Assembly (NCBI GenBank): GCA_004321715.1
Contig: SGYN01000002.1
Span: 1-64,000 of the forward strand
From: a bacterium
Lineage (GTDB): Bacteria > Fidelibacterota > Marinisomatia > Marinisomatales > TCS55
Direction of reading: 5' to 3'
Length of the DNA: 64,000 nt
Shown here: piece by piece, positions 45,003 through 53,653 of the stretch
Numbering within the stretch: the first letter of the stretch is position 1
Layout of the letters: every line of letters begins with the position of its first letter
The notes under the pieces: generated by a model
The model's input: only the letters and a program-made list of their open reading frames with translations
Told to the model about the DNA's origin: nothing
Databases searched by the model: none
Program-made: the position numbers and the translations under genes

Positions 45003-45278
45003 CTATAATTTCTCAACAATTTTAGCCATTTCAATACAGGCAGATGTTACCCCACCTTTATCGTGAGATGTAAAACTAACTGACACTTCACACCATCCCA
45101 CAAGTAAATCTGGGTGGTGATTTAATTCTTCGGCTTTATCAGCTAAAATATTTACAAATTTTATTCCATCCATATAATTATCGAAATGATAGGATTTGGT
45201 TATCTTATTATTTTCAAAAACCCATCCATCCATATTATCTAATTCATCACTTATTTGTTTACTCTTTAATAGACTCAT
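45003..45278 (-). CDS. phhB: Pterin-4a-carbinolamine dehydratase
   Basis: A 91-residue enzyme that dehydrates 4a-hydroxytetrahydropterin to recycle the pterin cofactor of aromatic amino acid hydroxylases. The active-site pattern ELNHHPDLLVGW (H54, H55, P56) and SHDKGGVT (H72, D73) is complete. The start overlaps the MATE stop (ATGA). No pterin-dependent hydroxylase is in the window; related proteins also serve as molybdopterin or dimerisation cofactors elsewhere. Confidence 0.92.
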   Translation of the reverse strand: MSLLKSKQISDELDNMDGWVFENNKITKSYHFDNYMDGIKFVNILADKAEELNHHPDLLVGWCEVSVSFTSHDKGGVTSACIEMAKIVEKL

Positions 45279-46666
45279 GTTAATTCCATTCTTTTTAATT
45301 CACGCATTGATACAAACAACCAATAACAAGCAATTATAAATGCAACTACTGTAGAAATCATCATTGCATACCATACCCATTCTACGGTCTTTCCCATTTT
45401 AAAAATAAAAACTAAGGCCAATGGGGCTGAAACTCCTAATACTCTTATTATTGTAATCACTAATACTGGTAATCCTTTTCCTAACCCTTGAAGCACACGT
45501 CCTGTAGTAATTCCTACAGCAATTAAGGGATACACAAATGCAAATAATCTTAAAAATGTTACGGCAACATTAATAATTACAATCTCTGATGTAAAGAATC
45601 CTATAATATTTGGTGCAAATATATAAAGAAGAAAAGACATTGCTACAGTTATTGAGAATGCAGCAATAATGCCATATTTAACTGTATATCGTAGAATATC
45701 AAACCTCTTTGCCCCATAAAACATACCCACAAGAGTAGTTAATGATGCAGCTATAGAAAATATTGGTAAAAAAACTAGCATATCTATTCGGCCTGCTACT
45801 TGATAAGCTGCAACAGTATCAGATGAAAAATAAATTAATATTCTATTAAAAACTCCCTGTCCAACAGCCATTACAATCATTGAAAGAGATGCTGGTAAAC
45901 CCACTTTAATTATATCCCATATAATCAATCGAGAAAATGAAAAATCTTTAATACGAAAAGTTATATAAGCATGCTCCTTTACAAATAACATGTAAATAAA
46001 TACAAAAAAAACAATGCATTGGCTAATTACTGTTGCTATTGCGGCGCCTCTTACACCCATCCCAAATCCAATTCCACCAAAATTATCCAAATCAAAAATA
46101 AATAATGGATCCAGTATTATATTTAAAATAGTTCCTAATCCAGCAACTAACATAGGTAGTTTCATATCTCCTTCACCTGCCAAAATAGAACGGAAAAAAC
46201 CTGAGAAAACCATAAATGGAAGCCCAACGCTTAATACTTTTAGATAATCCCAAGCTAAAGAAAGTATTGTTCCAGATGCGCCAAAAATAAATAATATTTT
46301 TTTTCCAAATATTACGACAACAATAAATAATATTAAGCTAATCAAAGATGCAATTACAATTGCATGCTCAGCGCTATTATCAGCCCCTGATTTATCATTC
46401 TTGCCAATGAACCTTGCTATTGAAGCGGTTACACCTGTACCCAACCCCATGGTCAAGCCTAATGCAAGAAAAAAAAGCGGCATATTAAATGCTATACCTG
46501 CAATAGCCTCTCCTCCTAGCTTACCAATAAATATCATATCTACAATATTATAGAATGTTTGAATTCCCATACCTGCCATGATTGGAATGGCAAGAGTCCA
46601 TAAAGCTTTAGAGGGATTTGAAAGGAAATGATTTAAACGTGATTCTTCTTTTTGCCCCACTTCCAT
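45275..46666 (-). CDS. MATE-family multidrug/metabolite exporter
   Basis: A 463-residue, 12-helix exporter of the MATE superfamily. LWTLAIPIMAGMGIQTFYNIVDMIFIGKLGGEAIAGI and the paired GMGVRGAAIATVISQ are typical of the DinF/NorM-like bacterial group. Substrate is unknown: possibly drugs, flavins or small metabolites. It overlaps the pterin dehydratase gene and follows the SLC13 gene by 52 bases. Confidence 0.93.
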   Translation of the reverse strand: MEVGQKEESRLNHFLSNPSKALWTLAIPIMAGMGIQTFYNIVDMIFIGKLGGEAIAGIAFNMPLFFLALGLTMGLGTGVTASIARFIGKNDKSGADNSAEHAIVIASLISLILFIVVVIFGKKILFIFGASGTILSLAWDYLKVLSVGLPFMVFSGFFRSILAGEGDMKLPMLVAGLGTILNIILDPLFIFDLDNFGGIGFGMGVRGAAIATVISQCIVFFVFIYMLFVKEHAYITFRIKDFSFSRLIIWDIIKVGLPASLSMIVMAVGQGVFNRILIYFSSDTVAAYQVAGRIDMLVFLPIFSIAASLTTLVGMFYGAKRFDILRYTVKYGIIAAFSITVAMSFLLYIFAPNIIGFFTSEIVIINVAVTFLRLFAFVYPLIAVGITTGRVLQGLGKGLPVLVITIIRVLGVSAPLALVFIFKMGKTVEWVWYAMMISTVVAFIIACYWLFVSMRELKRMELT

Positions 46667-46718
46667 AACCGCGAATTTATGATTAATGTCCTATGGAAAT
46701 AGGAAAAAACAAAAATAA

Positions 46719-48521
46719 TTAAATTGGATTAAATGGCCACAATTTAGGAAGTAATAAAATTGCCATGATCCACAATGTAATCGATAAAGGGAGACCAATT
46801 TTTATATAATCTGAAAATTTATAACCGCCTGGACCATATACCATTAGGTTTGTTTGATAACCAATTGGTGTAATAAAGGATGCGGAGGCAGCAAAACATA
46901 TAGCAAATATAAAAGGTCTTGGATCTAATCCAAGCTTTGTAGATGCAGATATAGCTATTGGGGTCATAATAATTGCAGTAGCTGCATTTGATGAAACCTC
47001 AGTTAAAATCATTGAGATTAAATATATCATTGCTAATAAGAATATTGCCTGTTTATCATCTGGCATATTTTTTAATAAGTTAATTAAAGTATCTCCAATT
47101 AATTGTGCAGTACCACTGGACTCAATCGCTATCCCAAGAGGAATCAGGCATCCTATTAAAACAATAATTTGCCAATTAATTGAATTATATGCCTCTAAAG
47201 GAGAAATAACTTTAAACATTAGAATAATTGCCAAACCAATAATTGCAGCTTTTAATATAGGCATAATTGATAAAGCTGCTAATAAAACTACTCCCACTAT
47301 AACTACAATACTCATCCACCAAAAACGATGTTTTCTTAATGATCGATCTAATTGAGTTAACAATATAAATCGACCTGAATCACTCATCTCTTTAATTTTA
47401 TTTTTAGGCCCATAGATTAATAATGTGTCAAAAGCTCGTAACATAACATGGGCTATTTTCTTTTTAACAATTCCTCCTTCACGTCTTATAGCTAAAACGA
47501 AACTTCCAAACCTTCTGCGAAAATTAGCATCTTTTAATGATTTACCAATTAAATCAGATTGATTGGTAACTAAACATTCTACAAGTAGGTTTTCTTCCTT
47601 TATTAATTCTTCCTGATTCAATTTTTCATCAGTCAACATGAAAACTTGCTCAACTTCTTTCATGCGAAAGAAATTTTCTACTGAACCTCTAACTAGTAAT
47701 ATATCTTCTTCTTTTAATGGTGTTTCTCTTAAATTTTTTGATAAGAGTTTTTTTCCTCTTTGAATTCCTAAAATTGTTATGTCATAATTTCTATTAATAC
47801 CTCTATCCAAGGTAGTTACACCAATCAAAGGTGAACCAGCCCCTATCTTGAACTCAGTTAAGTATCCACCCATATGATAACTCTTTGTTAAGCTAGAAGT
47901 AACTGTTCTTGAGGGAAGAAAACGGTAAGCAAAAAATATTATATATATTAATCCGATAACTAATATAAAAATACCATATTTAGAAAATTCAAACATACCT
48001 AATGGAGTAAAATCACCACTATCTGTATAGATTGAGTTAACAATTAAATTTGTTGAAGTTCCAACTAATGTTAAAGTGCCTCCCAATATAGCAGAAAAGC
48101 TTAAAGGCATTAAAACTTTTGAAGGACTTATGTGATATTTTTCAGCCATACGGATTGTTACTGGCATAAATATTGCTACTATTGCAGTATTATTTATTAA
48201 GGCAGATGAAATTGCAATAGATACTAAATATATGGATAATCCTCCAATTAATGATTTACTAACAAGCCGATTTATTCTGATTACTAAATATTCTAAAACT
48301 CCTGTTTTTTGTAAAGCATGACTCAATACAAATAGAATAGCAATAGTTATTACTGCAGGATTAGAAAAACCAGACACCCCTTCAATAGGATTAAGTTGGC
48401 CAGTTACTAATAATAAACTTAAAACAACTAAGGCAACTACATCCATTGGCAATAATTCACTAACAAACAAAATAAATGCCAACAGAATAACAAATAAAAC
48501 AATAAAAATATCAATAGTCAT
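46719..48521 (-). CDS. SLC13-family transporter with two TrkA-C (RCK_C) domains
   Basis: A 600-residue transporter. Residues about 5-205 and 400-600 are membrane helices with SALINNTAIVAIFMPV and VSSNAATAIIMTPIA (the two SLC13-like N/T-rich hairpins). Between them, about 215-390, lie two TrkA-C regulatory domains (LTEFKIGAGSPLIGVTTLDRG; EEDILLVRGS; LLVECLVTNQSDLIGKSL). This layout matches sulfate/thiosulfate-type or uncharacterised SLC13 carriers. It differs from the DASS protein at 4833-6323, which lacks TrkA-C. Substrate unknown. Confidence 0.9.
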   Translation of the reverse strand: MTIDIFIVLFVILLAFILFVSELLPMDVVALVVLSLLLVTGQLNPIEGVSGFSNPAVITIAILFVLSHALQKTGVLEYLVIRINRLVSKSLIGGLSIYLVSIAISSALINNTAIVAIFMPVTIRMAEKYHISPSKVLMPLSFSAILGGTLTLVGTSTNLIVNSIYTDSGDFTPLGMFEFSKYGIFILVIGLIYIIFFAYRFLPSRTVTSSLTKSYHMGGYLTEFKIGAGSPLIGVTTLDRGINRNYDITILGIQRGKKLLSKNLRETPLKEEDILLVRGSVENFFRMKEVEQVFMLTDEKLNQEELIKEENLLVECLVTNQSDLIGKSLKDANFRRRFGSFVLAIRREGGIVKKKIAHVMLRAFDTLLIYGPKNKIKEMSDSGRFILLTQLDRSLRKHRFWWMSIVVIVGVVLLAALSIMPILKAAIIGLAIILMFKVISPLEAYNSINWQIIVLIGCLIPLGIAIESSGTAQLIGDTLINLLKNMPDDKQAIFLLAMIYLISMILTEVSSNAATAIIMTPIAISASTKLGLDPRPFIFAICFAASASFITPIGYQTNLMVYGPGGYKFSDYIKIGLPLSITLWIMAILLLPKLWPFNPI

Positions 48522-48558
48522 GATATGTTAAATAATAGTAATAATGATTAATTAAATA

Positions 48559-50265
48559 CTAATCTTTTACTTCATCTATTTGTTCAGGATCTAAGAAGCC
48601 TTCAGCATATTTTAGATAAATCTTTTCCTTAACAAAAACATCAAACAATTCCGCATCAATATGAGCATCATTTTTCATAAAGCCCAATATTCTCATTGCT
48701 TGACTTAAAGTTTTACCTTTTTTATAAGGTCTATCTCTAGCTGTTAAAGCTTCAAAAATATCAGCAATTGCCATAATTTTTGCTTGGACAGACATTTCTC
48801 CATGATTTAACCCTTTTGGATAGCCAGTACCATCAAGCTTTTCATGGTGTCCTCCAGCAAATTCAGGCACATTTCTTAAATGTTTAGGATAAGGAAGTTG
48901 TTCAAGCATTTCAATGGTAACTACAATATGATCATTTATAACTTTTCTTTCTTCAGGAGTTAATGTCCCTCTACTTATACAAAGATTATATACTTCATTA
49001 TCACTTAAAAATGATTTTATGCTTCCATTATTTTTATAACGATATGACGAAATTTTCTTCACTCTATCTTTTCTATCCTGGGACATAAATTCTCCACCAA
49101 AATTGGACTCTTCAATAAAGGTCTTATCTTCATCAAATTGTTTAATCTTTTTCAAATAAATAATTCTCGCTTTTTTTACAGCTTCTTTTTTATCTATTTC
49201 AGATAAAGTATCTTTTTTATGAATAGATAATTGTTTTTTTAAAAATTTTATTTCTTCATCTCTTTTTAAAACTTCAAAACGAGTTGCTACCATATGAATT
49301 CTATCATAGATGGTTTCCAATTTAGTACTCTTATCCACAACATATTCCGGAGTGGCTACTTTTCCACAATCATGCAGCCAAGCTGCAATTTTTAATTCAT
49401 ACATTTCTTTATCTGAAAAATTAATATTAGAAAATGGTCCATGATCCATACCATTTACTGATTCAGCTAGCATCATGGTTATTTCTGGTACACGAGAACA
49501 GTGCCCTCCTGTGTAGGGTGATTTTGCATCAATCGCTGAGGCAATTAGTTTAATAAATGATTCAAATAATATCTCAAGATCTTTAATTAGATTTTGATTT
49601 GTAATTGCCACTGCAGCTTGACTTGATAGAGCCTCTACATTTTTTTGTATTCTTTCAGAGAAGGTGATTACTTTATTTGATTTTATATCTTGAGCATTTA
49701 ACAACTGAAGAACGCCAATTATTTCATTTTCATGGTTTTTTAGTGGAACTGTTAAAAAAGACTTCGATCTATAACCAGTTTTTTCATCAAAAGCTTTTGT
49801 GCCAGAAAAATCAAACCCTTTTGCTTTATAAGCATCAGGAATATTGATGGTTTTACCATTAATTGCTGCATTCGCAGCAATCATGTTTTCATTAGGCTTA
49901 CCATTATCATATAATTTAACAGGATAAAATGGTATATCTTTTCCAGATGTTCCACCCATATGGACATCAAGTGAGTCAGTAATCATAATAGAAAATCTTA
50001 GTCGCTGATCATCAGTCATCATGTAGAGTGTGCCTCCATCAGCATTTGAGATTCTTTTAGCTTCAAGTAAAATCATCTCTAATAATTTTTCCATATCTCT
50101 TTCTTTCGAAAGAGCCAATCCTATATCAGACATATTTGATATTTGGCTCTGCAAACTATCAATATATCTTCGGACATTTGAAGGTATTGAATCAAGCATT
50201 TCATTAATTTCAGCTTGAGAGAACAATACCTGCTTTCTTTTATCTATTCCATTATTACTTGACAT
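48559..50265 (-). CDS. GAF-HD-GYP cyclic-di-GMP phosphodiesterase-like protein
   Basis: A 568-residue soluble signalling protein. Residues about 45-225 are a GAF sensor domain; from about 235 an HD-GYP domain follows, with GHCSRVPE (254-261), HD at 298-299, HHEKLDGTGYP (473-483) and a final DIFEALTARDRPYK. About 115 residues (roughly 318-432), largely charged and coiled-coil-like, are inserted between the HD and the LTPEER helix. HD-GYP enzymes hydrolyse cyclic-di-GMP or related dinucleotides; the key metal ligands appear kept. An AGGAGA site precedes the ATG. The gene is divergent from the TonB receptor gene. Confidence 0.92.
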   Translation of the reverse strand: MSSNNGIDKRKQVLFSQAEINEMLDSIPSNVRRYIDSLQSQISNMSDIGLALSKERDMEKLLEMILLEAKRISNADGGTLYMMTDDQRLRFSIMITDSLDVHMGGTSGKDIPFYPVKLYDNGKPNENMIAANAAINGKTINIPDAYKAKGFDFSGTKAFDEKTGYRSKSFLTVPLKNHENEIIGVLQLLNAQDIKSNKVITFSERIQKNVEALSSQAAVAITNQNLIKDLEILFESFIKLIASAIDAKSPYTGGHCSRVPEITMMLAESVNGMDHGPFSNINFSDKEMYELKIAAWLHDCGKVATPEYVVDKSTKLETIYDRIHMVATRFEVLKRDEEIKFLKKQLSIHKKDTLSEIDKKEAVKKARIIYLKKIKQFDEDKTFIEESNFGGEFMSQDRKDRVKKISSYRYKNNGSIKSFLSDNEVYNLCISRGTLTPEERKVINDHIVVTIEMLEQLPYPKHLRNVPEFAGGHHEKLDGTGYPKGLNHGEMSVQAKIMAIADIFEALTARDRPYKKGKTLSQAMRILGFMKNDAHIDAELFDVFVKEKIYLKYAEGFLDPEQIDEVKD

Positions 50266-50426
50266 TTATTTCTCCTAAAAAGAAAAGTTAAATATAAATT
50301 ACATCAAGGGCGCCATATCCTCAATGTGAATATTTTATAATCAATAATTATTTATTTTAACCTCTATTTATTAAATTCATTTAAATTGTATTAAATCTAT
50401 TATTAATAGTTGGAAGGAACTAGACT
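50266..50426. promoter_or_regulatory. Divergent spacer between HD-GYP and TonB-receptor genes
   Basis: This 161-base, very AT-rich gap must hold promoters for both divergent genes. I see ribosome sites at both ends (AGGAGA toward the left, GGAAGGAAC toward the right) and an isolated GGGCGCC at 50308-50314. No convincing promoter consensus, riboswitch or operator is visible. Confidence 0.4.
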
Positions 50427-53400
50427 ATGAATATAAAATTATATTATCCTTTATTCCTTTGTTTTTCTCTATTAATTGCTGGAGATACTGGTAAAATAGT
50501 TGGAAAAGTTACTGACTCTGAAACTGGTGAAGCATTATCTGGTGTTAATATTTTACTTCAAGGAACAGCTATGGGTGGAGCTTCCGATGCCAATGGCAAA
50601 TATATTATTTTAAATGTTCCTGCTGCATCATATACAATAACTGCATCATACATTGGTTATAAAATAATTAACGTCACAGATACTAGAGTGAATGCAGATT
50701 ATACTACCATTATTAATTTTGAAATGGAAGTCTCTGCGGTTGAAGGAGAAGAAGTAATAGTTGAAGCAAAAAGACCTCCCATTGTAAGAGATCAAACTGC
50801 TACCACAACTACAGTTGAAGATGAAGATATAATTAATATGCCTGTAAACTCTTTCGATGAAATTATGACAACTATGGCAGGTGTTGTTGAAAACAACAAT
50901 GCAAACGGCGGCATTCACTTACGCGGTGGTCGTACAGGAGAAATATCATATTTAGTAGATGGCTTTCTTATTGAAAATGCTCTATTTGGTGGAATGAGCA
51001 TGGATATAGCAAAAGATGCTATATCAGAATTATCTTTAATAACGGGTGCTTTCAATGCAGAATATGGTAAAGCAATGAGTGGTATTGTCAACATTGTTAC
51101 CAAGGAAGGAACACCAAAATATCATGCTGGCATAACTGCCGCTACAGATGGATTTGGTGGTAAAAAAAATAATTGGGGAACAAGTAGGAACATAATCAAT
51201 ATTAGCGGCCCACTCATTCCTGGAATGGGTAAAATTGCAAATTTTAATTTTACTGCTGATATTAACCAATCAAAAGGTAATCTATGGAAAAATCAACTCC
51301 CACGCGATGTTCTAACAGTCGATATAGATGGTGATGGTATATATGATGATGGAGAAGATACATATGCAATGGCAGATATAACTGCAAATGGTATAGAAGA
51401 CACTGTAGAATTAAAAAAAGGCGCATGGGAACAATCTGGTACTTTTAATAATTACCAACGAGTTACAGGAAAATTAGTTATAAAACCCATCAAAAATGCA
51501 AAGATTACTTTAGGATCAAATTATTACGAATCGGAAGGAAAAGGTTTCAGCATGGATTATAGGCAGCTACCCGATCGCTATTCCACATCATTTGGAACAA
51601 CTGCACAGACTAATTTTAAACTAAACTATGCAATTAGTGATAAAATGTCCTTAACAGTAAAAGCACAAAACTATTCTCGTGATCGACATAATGGTTATAA
51701 ACCACTATTAAATAAAAAGCATCAACTTTGGGGTGAAGAAATAGAAATACCATCTGATTGGGAAAACTATATTCCAGGAACTGTAGTTGCTGGAAATAAT
51801 ATGAATTGGTTTAGTTACTATGCTGAACCTTATGCTGATTGGAATGGAGATGGGCAGTATAGTCCATTTGGCGCAGCTGAATATTGGAAAGATAGTAACG
51901 GTAATGGAATATGGGATGATGGTGAATACTACAATGATTGGAATGGCGATGGAAGTTGGACAATATTAATGGATGCAGATGGTGATGGTATACCCGATGC
52001 TGAACCATACATTGATATCGATAGTGATGGATCATATAGTGTAGGTGTAGATCCTAGACTTAGAGAAGGTGATGCTTATAATGGAACATCAAACTATGAA
52101 TTTTATGGAAGCTATCCTGTAGTTAATTTTTTTGGCGATACAATTCGAGATGGGCATTCCACTTATCATGATTATCAATGGTATGGAACCAGCTATAATG
52201 AATATGGAGCAGAGCTCACTTGGCAAGTGAATGAAGTGCATCAAATTAAGACTGGTTTTGATAATAAAAAGCATAAAATAGCAAATTTTTCTGGTTCAGC
52301 AATTGGCGGAGGTCCCTTTGGAAACACTTCAGATGCAAGCTGGGTTATGTATGAGTTTGAGCCTAGAGAAGCATCCTTTTACATTCAAGATAAAATGGAG
52401 TACAAAGAATTTATAATTAATGTTGGATTACGTTATGATGCGCTTGATCCAAACTCAAAATATCCTGATCCAAGCAGGAAATTATTATATGAATATAATG
52501 GTCAAGCATATACACCATCTGATCTAAGTCAATTAACTGAACAGCAAATGCAACAGGCTGATTGGGGTTATGCTGTTCTTGATGATGAAGGAATTCCTGC
52601 AACTGATAGTGATGGAAATTATATTTTTGAACCAGCTAAATTTGCTAGTTATAAGGAAAAATGGAGTCCAAGAATTGGATTTGGCTATCCAATTACAGAT
52701 AACATAGCATTTCATGCTAGTTATGGACACTTTTTTGATTATCCAAACTTGAGTAGTGCATACGCTTATACAAATTCAAATGGAGCTAATGGTCTAGCGC
52801 CAGGGCTGACGGGGATTAATGTTGATAACTTCAATTTTGGTAATTCATATTCGCCTTTTCCAGTAAATACTGCAGATTTTTATATTCCTGCAATTGGGAG
52901 TCCAAATGTTCGCCCTGAAAGGACTGTTCAATATGAATTTGGTTTTAGGTCATTTATTGCTGAAACGTATATTATGAGTATGACAGTATATTATAAGGAT
53001 ATATATGACCTTATATCTGCAACTATTTATGATGCAGACCCAGCACAATATTCATTATATGAAAATCATGACTATGCAAATGTTAGAGGATTTGAACTAG
53101 AAGTAAGAAAAAATTTCAGTAATAATCTAGCTTGGTACGCAAACTATACTTTATCTAAAGCAGAAGGTAGCGCTCCAAATGATAATTTCCATTGGGATGT
53201 CGCATATCTTGCCTCAGTATATGGATGGAGAGACTATAATAGAACATTTAATATGTCATGGGATCAAACTCATGTAATTAATTATGGCGTTGATTACCAA
53301 CATCCAAAAGGATTTGGATTAAATCTAATTGGAAATTTTGGGAGCGGCCTACCTTATACTCCAACAGATGCTAGAGGAAGACCCATTGATGATCCCTACT

Positions 53401-53651
53401 CTGCAAGAATGCCTAGTACTTCTATTGTAAATATGAGAGCATATTATGATTTATCGCTTAAATCTGCCAACTTAAGAATTTATGCAGATATTGATAATTT
53501 ACTTGATAGATCAAATATTTATAATGTATTTACTGATACCGGGACGCCATCAGAATCAACGAATCCAAATACATCTCCAATGTGGATGCATCGACCATAC
53601 TATTGGCAAGCTCCAAGGCATATTGAAATTGGCATTACAGTGAGGCTCTAA
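50427..53651 (+). CDS. TonB-dependent receptor with carboxypeptidase-regulatory-like domain and calcium-loop-like repeats
   Basis: A 1074-residue outer-membrane receptor: signal peptide (1-18), carboxypeptidase-regulatory-like domain (about 22-103, GKIVGKVTDSETGEALSGVNI), plug (about 110-230, with HLRGGRTGEISYLVDGF and GAFNAEYGKAMSGIVNIVT), then the barrel. Six DxDxDG-type loops lie at about residues 299-311, 471-477, 489-501, 504-510, 516-524 and 529-535, in likely extracellular loops. No SusD follows. Instead come a large T9SS cargo gene (two bases later) and a PorV-like gene. Similar receptors occur in Marinimicrobia and Ignavibacteria; ligand unknown. Confidence 0.9.
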   Translation: MNIKLYYPLFLCFSLLIAGDTGKIVGKVTDSETGEALSGVNILLQGTAMGGASDANGKYIILNVPAASYTITASYIGYKIINVTDTRVNADYTTIINFEMEVSAVEGEEVIVEAKRPPIVRDQTATTTTVEDEDIINMPVNSFDEIMTTMAGVVENNNANGGIHLRGGRTGEISYLVDGFLIENALFGGMSMDIAKDAISELSLITGAFNAEYGKAMSGIVNIVTKEGTPKYHAGITAATDGFGGKKNNWGTSRNIINISGPLIPGMGKIANFNFTADINQSKGNLWKNQLPRDVLTVDIDGDGIYDDGEDTYAMADITANGIEDTVELKKGAWEQSGTFNNYQRVTGKLVIKPIKNAKITLGSNYYESEGKGFSMDYRQLPDRYSTSFGTTAQTNFKLNYAISDKMSLTVKAQNYSRDRHNGYKPLLNKKHQLWGEEIEIPSDWENYIPGTVVAGNNMNWFSYYAEPYADWNGDGQYSPFGAAEYWKDSNGNGIWDDGEYYNDWNGDGSWTILMDADGDGIPDAEPYIDIDSDGSYSVGVDPRLREGDAYNGTSNYEFYGSYPVVNFFGDTIRDGHSTYHDYQWYGTSYNEYGAELTWQVNEVHQIKTGFDNKKHKIANFSGSAIGGGPFGNTSDASWVMYEFEPREASFYIQDKMEYKEFIINVGLRYDALDPNSKYPDPSRKLLYEYNGQAYTPSDLSQLTEQQMQQADWGYAVLDDEGIPATDSDGNYIFEPAKFASYKEKWSPRIGFGYPITDNIAFHASYGHFFDYPNLSSAYAYTNSNGANGLAPGLTGINVDNFNFGNSYSPFPVNTADFYIPAIGSPNVRPERTVQYEFGFRSFIAETYIMSMTVYYKDIYDLISATIYDADPAQYSLYENHDYANVRGFELEVRKNFSNNLAWYANYTLSKAEGSAPNDNFHWDVAYLASVYGWRDYNRTFNMSWDQTHVINYGVDYQHPKGFGLNLIGNFGSGLPYTPTDARGRPIDDPYSARMPSTSIVNMRAYYDLSLKSANLRIYADIDNLLDRSNIYNVFTDTGTPSESTNPNTSPMWMHRPYYWQAPRHIEIGITVRL

Positions 53652-53653
53652 TT

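Noticed and set aside
46689-46704. Hairpin TCCTAT-GGAA-ATAGGA between the SLC13 and MATE genes
   Set aside because: Six AT-rich pairs, with the A/T tract on the wrong side for a minus-strand terminator; likely chance.
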